This document shows, in pieces, positions 1 through 8,423 of a DNA stretch of 40,677 bases; the stretch's first letter is position 1; every line of letters starts with the position of its first letter. Made by a program: the position numbers and the translations under genes. Source of the stretch: Bacteroidota bacterium (lineage in GTDB: Bacteria > Bacteroidota > Bacteroidia > Cytophagales > Cyclobacteriaceae); the NCBI GenBank assembly GCA_027593175.1, contig JAQCJI010000016.1:1-40677 (forward strand). The letters run 5' to 3'. Under the pieces are notes generated by a model, which was not told the origin of the DNA, ran no database searches, and was given only the letters and a program-made list of their open reading frames with translations.

Positions 1-902
1 ACCACATTCAGCTCGGGAAATTCAAAGATTGCAGTTTGGGTATCTGCAATATTGGATTTACCCTCTTTCTGGACATAAATCCCACCTGTGGCAGTGACTT
101 GCGTAGGCCAGCCGAGCTTGAGCATCCAGCGCACCGTGTCCAGCATGTGTACGCACATATCGCCTGGAATGCCATTGCCATATTCCATAAAGGTTCTCCA
201 CCAGCGGATGTGGGGCAATCCATCATAAGGGCGCAATGGGGCAGGTCCAGTCCACATTTCGTAATTAAAAAAGTCAGGAACGGGCTCCACAGCTGGGTTG
301 CCATTGGCACGCATGTGGAAGTAGCAGCATACTTCAGCATGGCTAATTTTCCCCAGTAGTCCACTGTCAATGATTTGTTTTTTGGCTTCAATTAAATGGG
401 GAGTGCTTTTTCGTTGGGTACCAATCTGGCAAACGCGCTTGTACTTTCGCGCTGCCGCCACGATCGCTTCTCCTTCGATGATGTCCACGGAAATCGGCTT
501 TTGCAGGTAGACGTGCGCACCTGACTTCATCGCTTCAATGGCCTGCAAAGCATGCCAATGATCCGGTGAACCAATCAATATGAGGTCACAGGCATGGGTC
601 TTAATCAACTCCCGATAATCTTCGAATAGTTGGGGTACTTTTTTGGATTTTTGACGCTCGGATACGAGTTTACCCGCTTCAGTCAACATTTTTTTATCTA
701 TATCGCAAAGGGCTACCACCTCCACATCGGCAACTTGAATCAATCGAAATAGATCGGATTTCCCATACCAACCTGTGCCAATCAGGGCGATTTTTAGTGG
801 ATCTGATTTGGATTTGAAATCCATGCCCAATAAGCCAAAGCTTGTTAGGGTCATGAGCGCGCTAGAGCCCTTCAAAAAGTCTCTTCGATTCAATTCGTTC
901 AT
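1..902 (-). CDS. Gfo/Idh/MocA-family oxidoreductase with Tat signal (3' end outside window)
   Basis: This reading frame starts at ATG 902 and stays open to the window edge, giving 300 codons without a stop. The N-terminus has twin arginines (NRRDFLK, residues 5-11) followed by a hydrophobic stretch, a Tat-type export signal that is common in this family in Bacteroidota. A Rossmann NAD(P)-binding motif GTGWYG lies at residues 41-46. The family's EKP motif appears as QKP at 133-135 and keeps the catalytic lysine, K134. A GSPDHWH segment at about 110-116 is also typical of exported members. These enzymes oxidise or reduce sugars and related polyols with a nicotinamide cofactor; the substrate cannot be read from sequence. 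An exported NAD(P) enzyme presumably carries tightly bound cofactor (inference). The C-terminal part is missing here. Nearby sugar dehydrogenase and isomerase genes fit a carbohydrate role. Confidence 0.9.
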   Translation of the reverse strand, partial: MNELNRRDFLKGSSALMTLTSFGLLGMDFKSKSDPLKIALIGTGWYGKSDLFRLIQVADVEVVALCDIDKKMLTEAGKLVSERQKSKKVPQLFEDYRELIKTHACDLILIGSPDHWHALQAIEAMKSGAHVYLQKPISVDIIEGEAIVAAARKYKRVCQIGTQRKSTPHLIEAKKQIIDSGLLGKISHAEVCCYFHMRANGNPAVEPVPDFFNYEMWTGPAPLRPYDGLPHIRWWRTFMEYGNGIPGDMCVHMLDTVRWMLKLGWPTQVTATGGIYVQKEGKSNIADTQTAIFEFPELNV

Positions 903-1004
903 TTGTGTACCAATTTGATTGTAGAACTTGAATATACAAAAACCAGCTTTTTATGCAAATCGGTTTTGGAAGAATGATCAAGCAAGTTCCAAGAAACGAA
1001 CAGG

Positions 1005-3086
1005 CTACTTGCCAGGATGATAAACACGCTTAGCATTCTGAAGCACGATTTTCTTATCCAATGTCATGGACTTCAGTTTCCTTGCTGCAAAACGCTCCAT
1101 CTGGTCGTCATAATGTGGAGAATCTGGTCGGTTGCTCGCTCCAAACACATTGATACTTTCCAGGACAGGCAAGCCCTTTCCAAAGCGTGCCATCAAGATG
1201 TAGGATTCCCCTTGTGTTGCTTTTCGCATCCCCTTTTCCCAAGCCGTAGAGCGGATCGTGGTGAGCACATCGTCGATGCCCCAAAGTGGTAAAACTTTAT
1301 CCCCACGAACGAGCTTTTGGTATTCCCCCAGTTGTACCAACTCTTTCCCAAAGTGGGTTTGGAAGTGGGTTTTGGCGGCTTGTAAACTTTGGATTGCTTC
1401 TTCTTCCGAAATTACCGTATCGATAGATCTCCCTGTGTTGGTAAACTCGTCCCACCAGAAATAGTAAACAAAGGCAAAAAGGGCCGCTCCTTCACTTTTG
1501 ACATCGGCTTCCTTATTCCAAGTGGTGAGCACATTAATTTGTGTCTTCAGGTTTGGATACTTTTCAGGATTTAGGGTAAAAAGGGACTTTAAATTGGTTC
1601 GGAAAGCCAAGTCCTTGGGAAGCGTTTGGTCAAACTTGATCTGATTGAATAGCTGCCAAGATATTTTCCCTGTTTCGGGCATGAGCTCCCGAAAGCGCTT
1701 GGATCGGTTGTTATCACGCAAGTCAAAGCCCATTTCTTTCGGGAAAGACGCTGCCGTTAATGTGTCTTCTAACGCGCCTGCTTTGTAAGGAGAATGGTTA
1801 GTGTTGTAGAGGTAGCCAATTTCTGGATTGAGCTGCTGCGGGAGCTCCTCAAAAGAATGGTAAGTATTCCATACCACCGCCGAACGATTTCCTGGTATCG
1901 TTTCGCTATGGTCTATTCCGGGGCTGCGCTTGGGTAATAACGCATTGCTCACGTAGTAAATCGTATCGTATCGGTCGGCATAGACGGTGTTGAAGTTGGG
2001 CAGCTGCAGGCTTTCCATGGCCGTTTTCCATTCGGTGAAATTTTTGGCTTTGTTCATTCTCCACCACTGTTCTGGTGCTCCAATTCTGTCCAAGGCGCCC
2101 AAGCGGAAGGCAAAGGTTCCTTTCTCTGTAACCAGCGTTGGGCCGTAGATTGATTTCCAAACCTTTTTTGGGATCGGAAGTGTGATCCAATCCCAGAGTC
2201 TCACCTTCAGCCAAACTGTTTTTTCTTCCAGCGTCAGCCAGTTTCCATCTACATGGTAGCGCATGGGATCATCTGCATCCACTTCTAACTCAAATAGATC
2301 CAGCAAGTCGGGTGAGTTGACCGTATGCGCCCAGCCCAGGTGCTCGTTGACTCCATGGAAGATCATGGCGCCGCCCGGGAAGAGGCCTCCAAGTATGTTC
2401 CAGCCTTCTTCCGACTGTATGTGTGCTTCGTACCAAGCAACGGCCCCCTCCAAGGGTTGGTGGGAGTTGATGGCCAAAAATGCCTCGCCAGTATCGGTAC
2501 GTGAGGGGTGGATGGCGATGGCATTGGAGCCTTTGGGAAGGGAGTCTTCCGCGATTTTTGGGACGGTACCGTTAAAAATCGCTTGAACGGCCCGATCTGC
2601 TCCCGCCATTTGGGCTAGCGAAAGGATGTAGGCGGAACTGATTTCTTGAGGGGTAATTGGGAAAGCCGGGGCATAGAGCAATTCCTCCGGGTGGTGAAAG
2701 GCATAATCGTTCAATCCCGCAGCATAACCTTCCAGCACTTTTTTGAATTCTGGGGAAAAACTATCAGCATACTTTTCTTTGGCGATTGCTTTGGTGTCCA
2801 AGAGATGTACAAAAAAATCGATGGCTGCACCCTCTTCTCCAAATATCCTGCCTGCAAGTCCTTTGCCTGCGAGTACCGTTTTTTGAATGGTCTCAAAGTC
2901 GTCTTCGGCATGTGCCCAGGCCAAACCGTAGGCTGCATCGGCATCTGTTTTACCAAAAATATGGGGAACACCAAATTCGTCGCGTGCGATTTGAATGTTT
3001 TTTACATCCCAGCCCGAAGGTTTGAGAACGTGCTGGCAGGATAGGAGAAGTGGAAGTAACAAGCCGAAAAAGAGTATTTTTTTCAT
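1005..3086 (-). CDS. Penicillin acylase family lipoprotein (N-terminal nucleophile amidase)
   Basis: The 693-residue protein starts with a lipoprotein signal (MKKILFFGLLLPLLLSC, lipobox LLSC with Cys17), so it is probably anchored to the cell envelope. The family makes one precursor that cuts itself, exposing a serine at the start of the beta chain as nucleophile. Here that is most likely Ser187 in the PKGSNA motif, after an alpha region of about 170 residues. A later HTVNSPD segment is typical of aculeacin / acyl-homoserine-lactone acylase-like members. The reaction is hydrolysis of an amide bond between an acyl group and an amine; candidate substrates include lipid-like or N-acyl compounds, but none can be fixed. 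It stands alone, divergent from the M20D gene at 3327, which also hydrolyses amides. Family is sure, substrate unknown. Confidence 0.93.
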   Translation of the reverse strand: MKKILFFGLLLPLLLSCQHVLKPSGWDVKNIQIARDEFGVPHIFGKTDADAAYGLAWAHAEDDFETIQKTVLAGKGLAGRIFGEEGAAIDFFVHLLDTKAIAKEKYADSFSPEFKKVLEGYAAGLNDYAFHHPEELLYAPAFPITPQEISSAYILSLAQMAGADRAVQAIFNGTVPKIAEDSLPKGSNAIAIHPSRTDTGEAFLAINSHQPLEGAVAWYEAHIQSEEGWNILGGLFPGGAMIFHGVNEHLGWAHTVNSPDLLDLFELEVDADDPMRYHVDGNWLTLEEKTVWLKVRLWDWITLPIPKKVWKSIYGPTLVTEKGTFAFRLGALDRIGAPEQWWRMNKAKNFTEWKTAMESLQLPNFNTVYADRYDTIYYVSNALLPKRSPGIDHSETIPGNRSAVVWNTYHSFEELPQQLNPEIGYLYNTNHSPYKAGALEDTLTAASFPKEMGFDLRDNNRSKRFRELMPETGKISWQLFNQIKFDQTLPKDLAFRTNLKSLFTLNPEKYPNLKTQINVLTTWNKEADVKSEGAALFAFVYYFWWDEFTNTGRSIDTVISEEEAIQSLQAAKTHFQTHFGKELVQLGEYQKLVRGDKVLPLWGIDDVLTTIRSTAWEKGMRKATQGESYILMARFGKGLPVLESINVFGASNRPDSPHYDDQMERFAARKLKSMTLDKKIVLQNAKRVYHPGK

Positions 3087-3163
3087 AGTGATCGAAATCT
3101 AGGGAAAAGGTAAGCGTTTCATGTGAAATAAGGGCTTTCTGCTAGAGTCTGCGCTTCCATTTC

Positions 3164-3171
3164 CAAAGGTA
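3164..3171 (-). promoter_or_regulatory. Candidate -7 element for the penicillin acylase gene
   Basis: On the minus strand this reads TACCTTTG, an exact match to the Bacteroidota -7 consensus TAnnTTTG. No TTTG lies at the usual 19-base distance upstream. Transcription would start near 3157, leaving a leader of about 70 bases. Tentative. Confidence 0.25.
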
Positions 3172-3326
3172 TGCTCGTACTTTTCCTTACCCTTTGAAAA
3201 GGGCAATAGGAAGAGAAACCTTTTGGAAAAGATAAAATTAATTAGCTTGGACTAGGATTTGGTTCCCTCAAAAAATTATCAAAATAAAAACTATTTTCAT
3301 TTTCACAGTCCTTACCCTTTCGAACT

Positions 3327-4754
3327 ATGAAAAAAATACTATTTCTACTCATTTTTTTGTTCCCTCTTTACTCACTTATGGCGCAGGAGAATGAAATTCT
3401 TTCCAAGCTGGATGCCAAGGCTGATTTTTATGGTGACCTTGCACGTCAGATTTGGAGCAACCCAGAGCTGGGTTACTTGGAAACAAACAGTTCATTGCTC
3501 CTCCAAAAAACCCTCAGCGATGCAGGTTTTAAGGTTTCTGCTGGTGTAGCTGGAATCCCCACCGCTTTTGTAGCAGAATACGGCTCAGGAAAGCCCGTGA
3601 TTGGAATTATAGCTGAATTCGACGCACTACCTGGTGTGTCCCAAGAGGCGGTATCCTTCCCTAAGCCTGTAGTGGTAGGTGGAGCAGGACATGCCTGCGG
3701 ACACCACCTCTTTGGTGCAGCTTCGGTAGCGGCAGGAATCTCGGTGATGGATTGGTTGAAAGCCAACAAGATCAAAGGCACCGTACGCGTTTACGGTACG
3801 CCTGCAGAAGAAGGAGGCGGAGGTAAGGTGTACATGGCTCGTGCGGGCTTGATCCAAGATGTAGATGCCATGCTACACTGGCACCCAGGCTCCCAAAATG
3901 ATGCAGGAGCCACTTCTTCCTTGGCCAACATCTCTACCAAATTTAGATTTTATGGAGAAGCTTCCCACGCCGCCGCAGCCCCCGAGCGTGGCAAATCTGC
4001 CTTGGATGCGGTAGAGGCTATGAACTTTATGGTCAACCTCATGCGAGAGCATGTACCCATGCAAACGCGCATGCACTATGTGATTACGCGTGGAGGAGAA
4101 GCGCCTAATGTGGTGCCTGCATTTGCGGAATCCTACCATTATGTACGCCATCCCGATGCATTGGTGGTTCAGCAGATTTTTGACCGCATGGTCAAAGCAG
4201 CCGAAGGTGCAGCTCTAGGTACGCAAACGCGCATGGAATATGAGGTGATTAATGGGGTGTATAACTTGCTTCCCAACGAGACCTTGGCTCGCATCATGCA
4301 CAAGAACCTTGAGAAAATCGGTGGGGTGTCTTATTCCCCTGAGGAGCACAAATTTGCAGAGGAAATCATCAAGACCTATCCAGAAGGCGTAAATGCCAGT
4401 CCGGAAGATGCAACCAAAATTACCCCTTTTGTGGTAAGCGAAGAGGGTGAAGGCGGATCTACCGATGTGGGGGATATCAGTTGGCTGATACCAACGGTAG
4501 GATTAGGTACTGCTACTTGGGTACCTGGCACCTCTGCACATACCTGGCAAGCAGTAGCTGCTGGGGGTATGAGCATCGGCCAAAAGGGTATGATGGTTGC
4601 TGCCAAAACACTGACCTTGACAGCTATGGATATTTTTAACAATCCATCAGTCACAAGCCAAGCATTGCAAGAGCTCAATACCCGCAGAGGGGAAGGATTC
4701 TCCTACAAGGCCTTGGTAGGAAATAGAACCGCTCCTTTGGATTATCGAAAGTAA
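3327..4754 (+). CDS. M20D-family amidohydrolase (AbgB-like), exported
   Basis: This 475-residue protein has a signal peptide (about residues 1-20, ending at MAQ) followed by an M20 metallopeptidase fold. Metal-binding motifs are visible: GHACGHH with Cys124 and His126, the glutamate pair EE at 161-162, HWH at 184-186, and a late histidine H405 in SAHTW. The Cys-containing first motif and overall length match subfamily M20D, which includes p-aminobenzoyl-glutamate hydrolase subunit B and aminoacylase-type enzymes. It would hydrolyse an amide bond of an N-acyl or N-aroyl amino acid in the periplasm. No AbgA partner is next to it, so a single-subunit enzyme is likely. It is followed by a good hairpin terminator, so it is probably monocistronic. 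The exact substrate is not predictable. Confidence 0.92.
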   Translation: MKKILFLLIFLFPLYSLMAQENEILSKLDAKADFYGDLARQIWSNPELGYLETNSSLLLQKTLSDAGFKVSAGVAGIPTAFVAEYGSGKPVIGIIAEFDALPGVSQEAVSFPKPVVVGGAGHACGHHLFGAASVAAGISVMDWLKANKIKGTVRVYGTPAEEGGGGKVYMARAGLIQDVDAMLHWHPGSQNDAGATSSLANISTKFRFYGEASHAAAAPERGKSALDAVEAMNFMVNLMREHVPMQTRMHYVITRGGEAPNVVPAFAESYHYVRHPDALVVQQIFDRMVKAAEGAALGTQTRMEYEVINGVYNLLPNETLARIMHKNLEKIGGVSYSPEEHKFAEEIIKTYPEGVNASPEDATKITPFVVSEEGEGGSTDVGDISWLIPTVGLGTATWVPGTSAHTWQAVAAGGMSIGQKGMMVAAKTLTLTAMDIFNNPSVTSQALQELNTRRGEGFSYKALVGNRTAPLDYRK

Positions 4755-4774
4755 GCTAATCCATCAGAAGGGAA

Positions 4775-4812
4775 GGCTGGATTTCCGTTGATGGAATTCC
4801 AGCCCTTTTTTA
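4775..4812 (+). terminator. Rho-independent terminator after the M20D gene
   Basis: A 12-bp stem with one mismatch (GGCTGGATTTCC / GGAATTCCAGCC, loop GTTGAT) is followed directly by a T-rich run. It separates the amidohydrolase from the dehydrogenase pair downstream. Confidence 0.8.
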
Positions 4813-4872
4813 TGTCTTTTTTTTCCAAAAGAAGTATCTTTTAAGGTGCGTTTTACTTGCGTGCTGATTTTT

Positions 4873-5403
4873 ATGCAAAGACGAACTTCTCTAAAACTTC
4901 TTGGAGCAGCCGGTGTCGGTATCGCCGGGCTGGTCTTGGCGGACTGGAAATGGCAAATTCTGGATCGCCTGACTCATATTGGTTTTTTCACCTATGAACA
5001 AGAGCAACTCTTAGCTTCCTTGGCGGATACGATTATTCCTGAGGGTGTTGCGGGTGCTGTTGGCACTTCGCCTATTGGCGCCTTGAGCACAGGTACAGAC
5101 CAATTTTTGATCCGATTTTTTGAAAAGTGTCTGGAAAAAGAGGAACAGGAAATCATACTTCAGGAGCTGAAGGTCTTACAGAAACTTGATTTTTCTTCCC
5201 TAAGTAAAGAGGAAAGAGAAAAAATTTTGCAGGACTATTCCAAAGCAGAAGGAGATAAACAGAAGAAATTCTACAAACTGATTCGATCCAATACCATTTT
5301 TGGATTTACGACAGCCCGAGACGTGATGGTCGATCATTTGGGCTATCAAGTAGCTCCAGGATTTTATAGCGGATGTGTGGAGGTGTCTCCCGAAAAGTCG
5401 TAA
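4873..5403 (+). CDS. Gluconate 2-dehydrogenase subunit 3-type protein, small subunit of an FAD sugar dehydrogenase
   Basis: The frame is open from 4846, but I choose ATG 4873 because it puts a Tat-like signal (MQRRTSLKLLG, then a hydrophobic stretch) right at the N-terminus; this gives 176 residues. Members of this family are small partner subunits of GMC-type dehydrogenases, for example glucoside 3-dehydrogenase, FAD glucose dehydrogenase and gluconate 2-dehydrogenase. They supply the export signal and stabilise the catalytic subunit. The body has the usual pattern: a segment with ADTIIPEG near residue 50, then helical, charged sequence. The catalytic subunit gene begins 8 bases after this stop, so the two are certainly co-transcribed. 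No cytochrome subunit gene is adjacent, so the electron acceptor is unknown. Confidence 0.88.
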   Translation: MQRRTSLKLLGAAGVGIAGLVLADWKWQILDRLTHIGFFTYEQEQLLASLADTIIPEGVAGAVGTSPIGALSTGTDQFLIRFFEKCLEKEEQEIILQELKVLQKLDFSSLSKEEREKILQDYSKAEGDKQKKFYKLIRSNTIFGFTTARDVMVDHLGYQVAPGFYSGCVEVSPEKS

Positions 5404-5410
5404 ATCAGCG

Positions 5411-7108
5411 ATGTTACAAGATTCTAAAGAAAAACGAACCTACGATGCAATTGTCATCGGCTCTGGAGCTTCTGGAGGTTGGGCGGCGAAAGAACTCACG
5501 GAAAAAGGCCTGAAGATCCTGGTTTTGGAGCGCGGCCGCATGGTGCGCCACATTGAAGACTACCCTACCGCCTCCAAGGCTCCTTGGGAGTTTGAATTTC
5601 GTGGAGCAGTGCCCATAGAAAAGCGATCTGGCCTAGGTGCTGCCAATTGGAAGCGGGAGGAAACCATGCATTGGGCGCTCGCTGAGGATGAGCAGCCTTA
5701 TATCGAAGAAAAGCCTTTCCGCTGGTTTAGAGGCTATCATGTGGGTGGAAAGTCCCTGCTCTGGGCACGAGGCACGCAGCGCTGGTCTGACTTTGATTTT
5801 GAGGGGCCTGCTCGCGACGGCTATGCAGTGGATTGGCCCATTCGGTATAAGGACATGGAACCTTGGTACACACATGTCGAAACCTTCGTAGGATTTGCTG
5901 GAAGTAGAGATGGCTTGGATGTGCTGCCCGATCAGGTGGTGCAGCCTGGTTTTGAACTGAGTTGCGTGGAGCGCTATTACAAGGAGAAGCTCAAGGAAAT
6001 GTATGGTTCTGAGCGGCACCTAGTCCAAGGCCGCTGTGCGCACCTCACCGATCCTCAGCAGATCCATCTGGATCAGGGGAGGGCGAAGTGCATGAACCAG
6101 AATATGTGCGACCGAGGCTGTATTTATGGGGGCTATTTTTCAGCCAATGCCTCTACCTTGCCTTGGGCGGAGAAGACGGGCAACCTGACCCTGCGCCCTG
6201 ATTCGGTGGTGGAGTCGATTATTTACGACGAGCAAAAAGGGAAAGCCATTGGGGTGCGCGTGATCGATCGCTTGACTCAGGAGCCCATCGAGTTTTATGC
6301 GAAAATAATTTTCGTGAATGCTTCCACGATCAATTCCAATTCGATCTTACTCAATTCCACCTCTTCCCGTTTTCCAAACGGCCTTGGGAATGACAATGGG
6401 TTGATGGGCAAATACATGACCTGCCACAATTACAGAGGAAAGGGCTATGCTACATTTGAAGGCTACCTCGACCAGATGCACAAGGGAAGAAACCCTGGTC
6501 ATGCCTACGTGCCGCGCTTCCGCAACGTCTACCGTCAAGAGACTGACTTTCTTCGTGGTTATGCCATAGGAATGTCTGCCAACAGGCAGTTGGATGGCAA
6601 TGGAGAGCTGATTGGGGATGCCCTTCGTGAGAAGTTGCTCGATCCAGGTTACGGCTTGTGGGGTATGGCAGCTTGGATGCAAGGGGAGATGGTGCCCGAA
6701 GAATCAAACCACCTACGGCTGAGCAAAGACGAGAAAGACAAGTATGGCATTCCCAAACTCATCCTTTCGGTAGAGTGGAAAGAGAATGACAACAAGATGA
6801 CTCGGGATTTTGTGGAGCAGCAAACTGAGATGTACGAACGCATGGGATTCAAAAATATCAAGGTGGAGGATACTGGAGCCCCTCCAGGATCCGATATTCA
6901 TGAAATGGGTGGTGTGCGCATGGGAAGAGATCCCAAAACCTCCTTGCTCAACGAATTCAATCAGCTCCATGCCTGCAAGAATGTATTCGTTTCTGATGGC
7001 GCTTGCATGACCAGCGGCAGTACACAAAATCCGACCTTAACCTTTATGACCCTGACAGCTCGAGCGGCAAATCATGCCGTGGAGGAGTTGACCAAGGGCA
7101 ATCTTTAA
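5411..7108 (+). CDS. GMC-family FAD oxidoreductase, probable glucoside 3-dehydrogenase catalytic subunit
   Basis: Start ATG 5411 is preferred over upstream starts that would overlap the small-subunit gene; it gives 565 residues and places the FAD-binding Rossmann motif (AIVIGSGASGG) near residue 14. The catalytic pair of the family is visible as H497 (in IHEMGG) and N540 (in STQNPTLT). Cysteines C209, C227, C233 and C237 resemble the cluster that holds a 3Fe-4S centre in bacterial FAD glucose dehydrogenases. There is no signal peptide, so it is probably carried to the periplasm folded, with the Tat-signal small subunit. By size and gene pairing it best fits enzymes that oxidise the C3 hydroxyl of glucosides, giving 3-keto sugars. 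Gluconate or other polyol oxidation remains possible. The isomerase gene follows after a short hairpin. Confidence 0.88.
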   Translation: MLQDSKEKRTYDAIVIGSGASGGWAAKELTEKGLKILVLERGRMVRHIEDYPTASKAPWEFEFRGAVPIEKRSGLGAANWKREETMHWALAEDEQPYIEEKPFRWFRGYHVGGKSLLWARGTQRWSDFDFEGPARDGYAVDWPIRYKDMEPWYTHVETFVGFAGSRDGLDVLPDQVVQPGFELSCVERYYKEKLKEMYGSERHLVQGRCAHLTDPQQIHLDQGRAKCMNQNMCDRGCIYGGYFSANASTLPWAEKTGNLTLRPDSVVESIIYDEQKGKAIGVRVIDRLTQEPIEFYAKIIFVNASTINSNSILLNSTSSRFPNGLGNDNGLMGKYMTCHNYRGKGYATFEGYLDQMHKGRNPGHAYVPRFRNVYRQETDFLRGYAIGMSANRQLDGNGELIGDALREKLLDPGYGLWGMAAWMQGEMVPEESNHLRLSKDEKDKYGIPKLILSVEWKENDNKMTRDFVEQQTEMYERMGFKNIKVEDTGAPPGSDIHEMGGVRMGRDPKTSLLNEFNQLHACKNVFVSDGACMTSGSTQNPTLTFMTLTARAANHAVEELTKGNL

Positions 7109-7127
7109 CAATTTCCCTAAGGGATTC

Positions 7128-7156
7128 GCTGATCTCAGCTCTAGATCAGCAGTTTT
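7128..7156 (+). terminator. Weak hairpin between the dehydrogenase and isomerase genes
   Basis: A perfect 8-bp stem (GCTGATCT / AGATCAGC, loop of 7) is followed by only a short T run (AGTTTTCT). It could be a weak terminator or an RNA-stability element that lowers expression of the downstream gene; it is unlikely to separate the genes fully. Confidence 0.45.
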
Positions 7157-7181
7157 CTGAGGGTATAAAACCCAAAATACC

Positions 7182-8048
7182 ATGAAAAAAACACTTGCTT
7201 TACTAATCCTTGCGCTGACTTGGATCATAGCCCCAACAGAGACTGTCGCTCAGAAAAAGGGAGATCCATTGTTTGGAGCCCCTCTAGGAATTGCTTCCTA
7301 TACCTTTCGTGACCAATGGAAGAATGGGGTGCCGGAAACTCTAGACATCATCCAAAAAATGGGATTTAAAGAGTTTGAGGGTAGTGCACCTCAGGGAGTA
7401 GACCCTGTGGAATTCAAGAAAATGTTGGCGGATCGGGGGATCAGTATTCCTTCTACAGGTGCGGGATTTGACCAGTTGGAGAGCGATCCTCAGGGGGTTG
7501 CCGATCGTGCCAAAGCATTGGGGGCTTCCTATGTGATGTGTTCCTGGATTCCGCATGCAAGGGGTCAATTTTCCAAAGCCGATGCCGACCGAGCCATCAA
7601 GGTATTCAACGCCGGAGGCAAGGTATTGGCTGCAAACGGAATTACATTCAAGTACCACGTGCATGGCTACGAATTCCAGCCTTATGGCCAAGGCACCTTG
7701 TTTGACTACTTGGTAGAAAATACCGATCCCAAGTATGTGTCTTTACAAATGGACGTCATGTGGACCCATTTTGGCGGAGGGGATCCAGCTGGGTTATTGA
7801 AGAAATATGGAAAGCGCTGGGTGTCGCTACATCTCAAGGATTTTAGAAAAGGAGCTCCAAATGACATGACTGGAGGGACTGGCCCTGAAAATGATGTGCC
7901 CTTGGGTCAGGGGGAACTCGACTTTGTGGCGATCTTGAAAGAAGCCAATAAAATTGGAATCAAGCACCTGTTTATTGAAGATGAAAGTGAGAAAGAGTTG
8001 GATACCTTGCCTATAAGTATTGCCTATTTGAAAAAGTTGACCTACTAA
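7182..8048 (+). CDS. Exported sugar phosphate isomerase/epimerase-type TIM-barrel protein
   Basis: This 288-residue protein has a signal peptide (about 23 residues, cleavage near TVAQ) and then a xylose-isomerase-like TIM barrel. Segments such as LGIASYTFRDQW near the start, FKYHVHGYEF in the middle, DVMWTHFGGGDP, LHLKDF and IEDES near the end are where this family places its metal-binding Glu/Asp/His residues. Exported relatives are frequent in Bacteroidota sugar loci alongside Gfo/Idh/MocA and GMC enzymes, and several act on keto-sugars. It lies 73 bases after the dehydrogenase gene on the same strand, so it may process the oxidised product (inference). The actual substrate is unknown. A decayed TonB-receptor tail follows immediately. 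Confidence 0.88.
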   Translation: MKKTLALLILALTWIIAPTETVAQKKGDPLFGAPLGIASYTFRDQWKNGVPETLDIIQKMGFKEFEGSAPQGVDPVEFKKMLADRGISIPSTGAGFDQLESDPQGVADRAKALGASYVMCSWIPHARGQFSKADADRAIKVFNAGGKVLAANGITFKYHVHGYEFQPYGQGTLFDYLVENTDPKYVSLQMDVMWTHFGGGDPAGLLKKYGKRWVSLHLKDFRKGAPNDMTGGTGPENDVPLGQGELDFVAILKEANKIGIKHLFIEDESEKELDTLPISIAYLKKLTY

Positions 8049-8303
8049 GGTTTGGAGCGTTGGTCTGTAGAAGGCGGTCAGTCAGAGGGTCGGCAGGCCC
8101 TGGGTGCCCGAAGTGATTTCGATTTCTTAAATGCTTTTCTAAGCTATCAGGGAACTAAAAGCCCCTGGGAGTTGAAGCTTTCCGTTTGGAATATCGCAGA
8201 TACCCAAGCGATTCGTAGGGACAGTTTTAACGAAAGTGTGAGTACCTTTTCTTACTAGGTGCAACCGCGCTATGCGCTGCTTAATTTTAAATATGATTTG
8301 TAG
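8049..8303 (+). pseudogene. C-terminal remnant of a TonB-dependent outer-membrane receptor
   Basis: The frame translates to about 68 residues containing FLNAFLSYQG, WELKLSVWNIADT and DSFNESVSTFSY, which read like the last beta strands of a TonB-dependent receptor. It then meets TAG at 8256-8258. In the same frame after this stop comes VQPRYALLNFKYDL and a second stop at 8301-8303; such a basic-aromatic final strand ending in Y-D-L is a normal barrel terminus. The 5' part of the gene (normally more than 700 codons) is absent: the isomerase stop directly precedes the remnant. So it is a deletion remnant with an added nonsense mutation. It suggests that a transporter for the sugar locus was lost. 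A small functional ORF seems unlikely since the only start is TTG. Confidence 0.7.
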
Positions 8304-8364
8304 GATGGAGCTCCTTGACTGCAGCTGAGGAAAAATCCTTTCTGTTGATTTCCGAAATTAACCC

Positions 8365-8403
8365 ACAAAAAAATCCCCAAGAAGTAAAACTCTTGGGGAT
8401 TTA
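8365..8403 (-). terminator. Terminator of the YceI-family gene
   Basis: A perfect 10-bp stem (ATCCCCAAGA / TCTTGGGGAT, loop of 8) lies at 8373-8400. Read on the minus strand it is followed by a run of T, just downstream of the YceI stop. It may also act weakly on the plus strand. Confidence 0.8.
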
Positions 8404-8423
8404 TGTTGTGTGAAGGGCTGCTT

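Noticed and set aside
3191-3215. CCCTTT-GAA-AAGGG symmetry between the acylase and M20D genes
   Set aside because: Short stem without T run, in a divergent spacer; too common a pattern to call a regulator site.
4523-4545. TGGCAC-containing site considered as a sigma-54 -24/-12 promoter, given rpoN nearby
   Set aside because: It is inside a coding region and lacks a GC at -12 with correct spacing.
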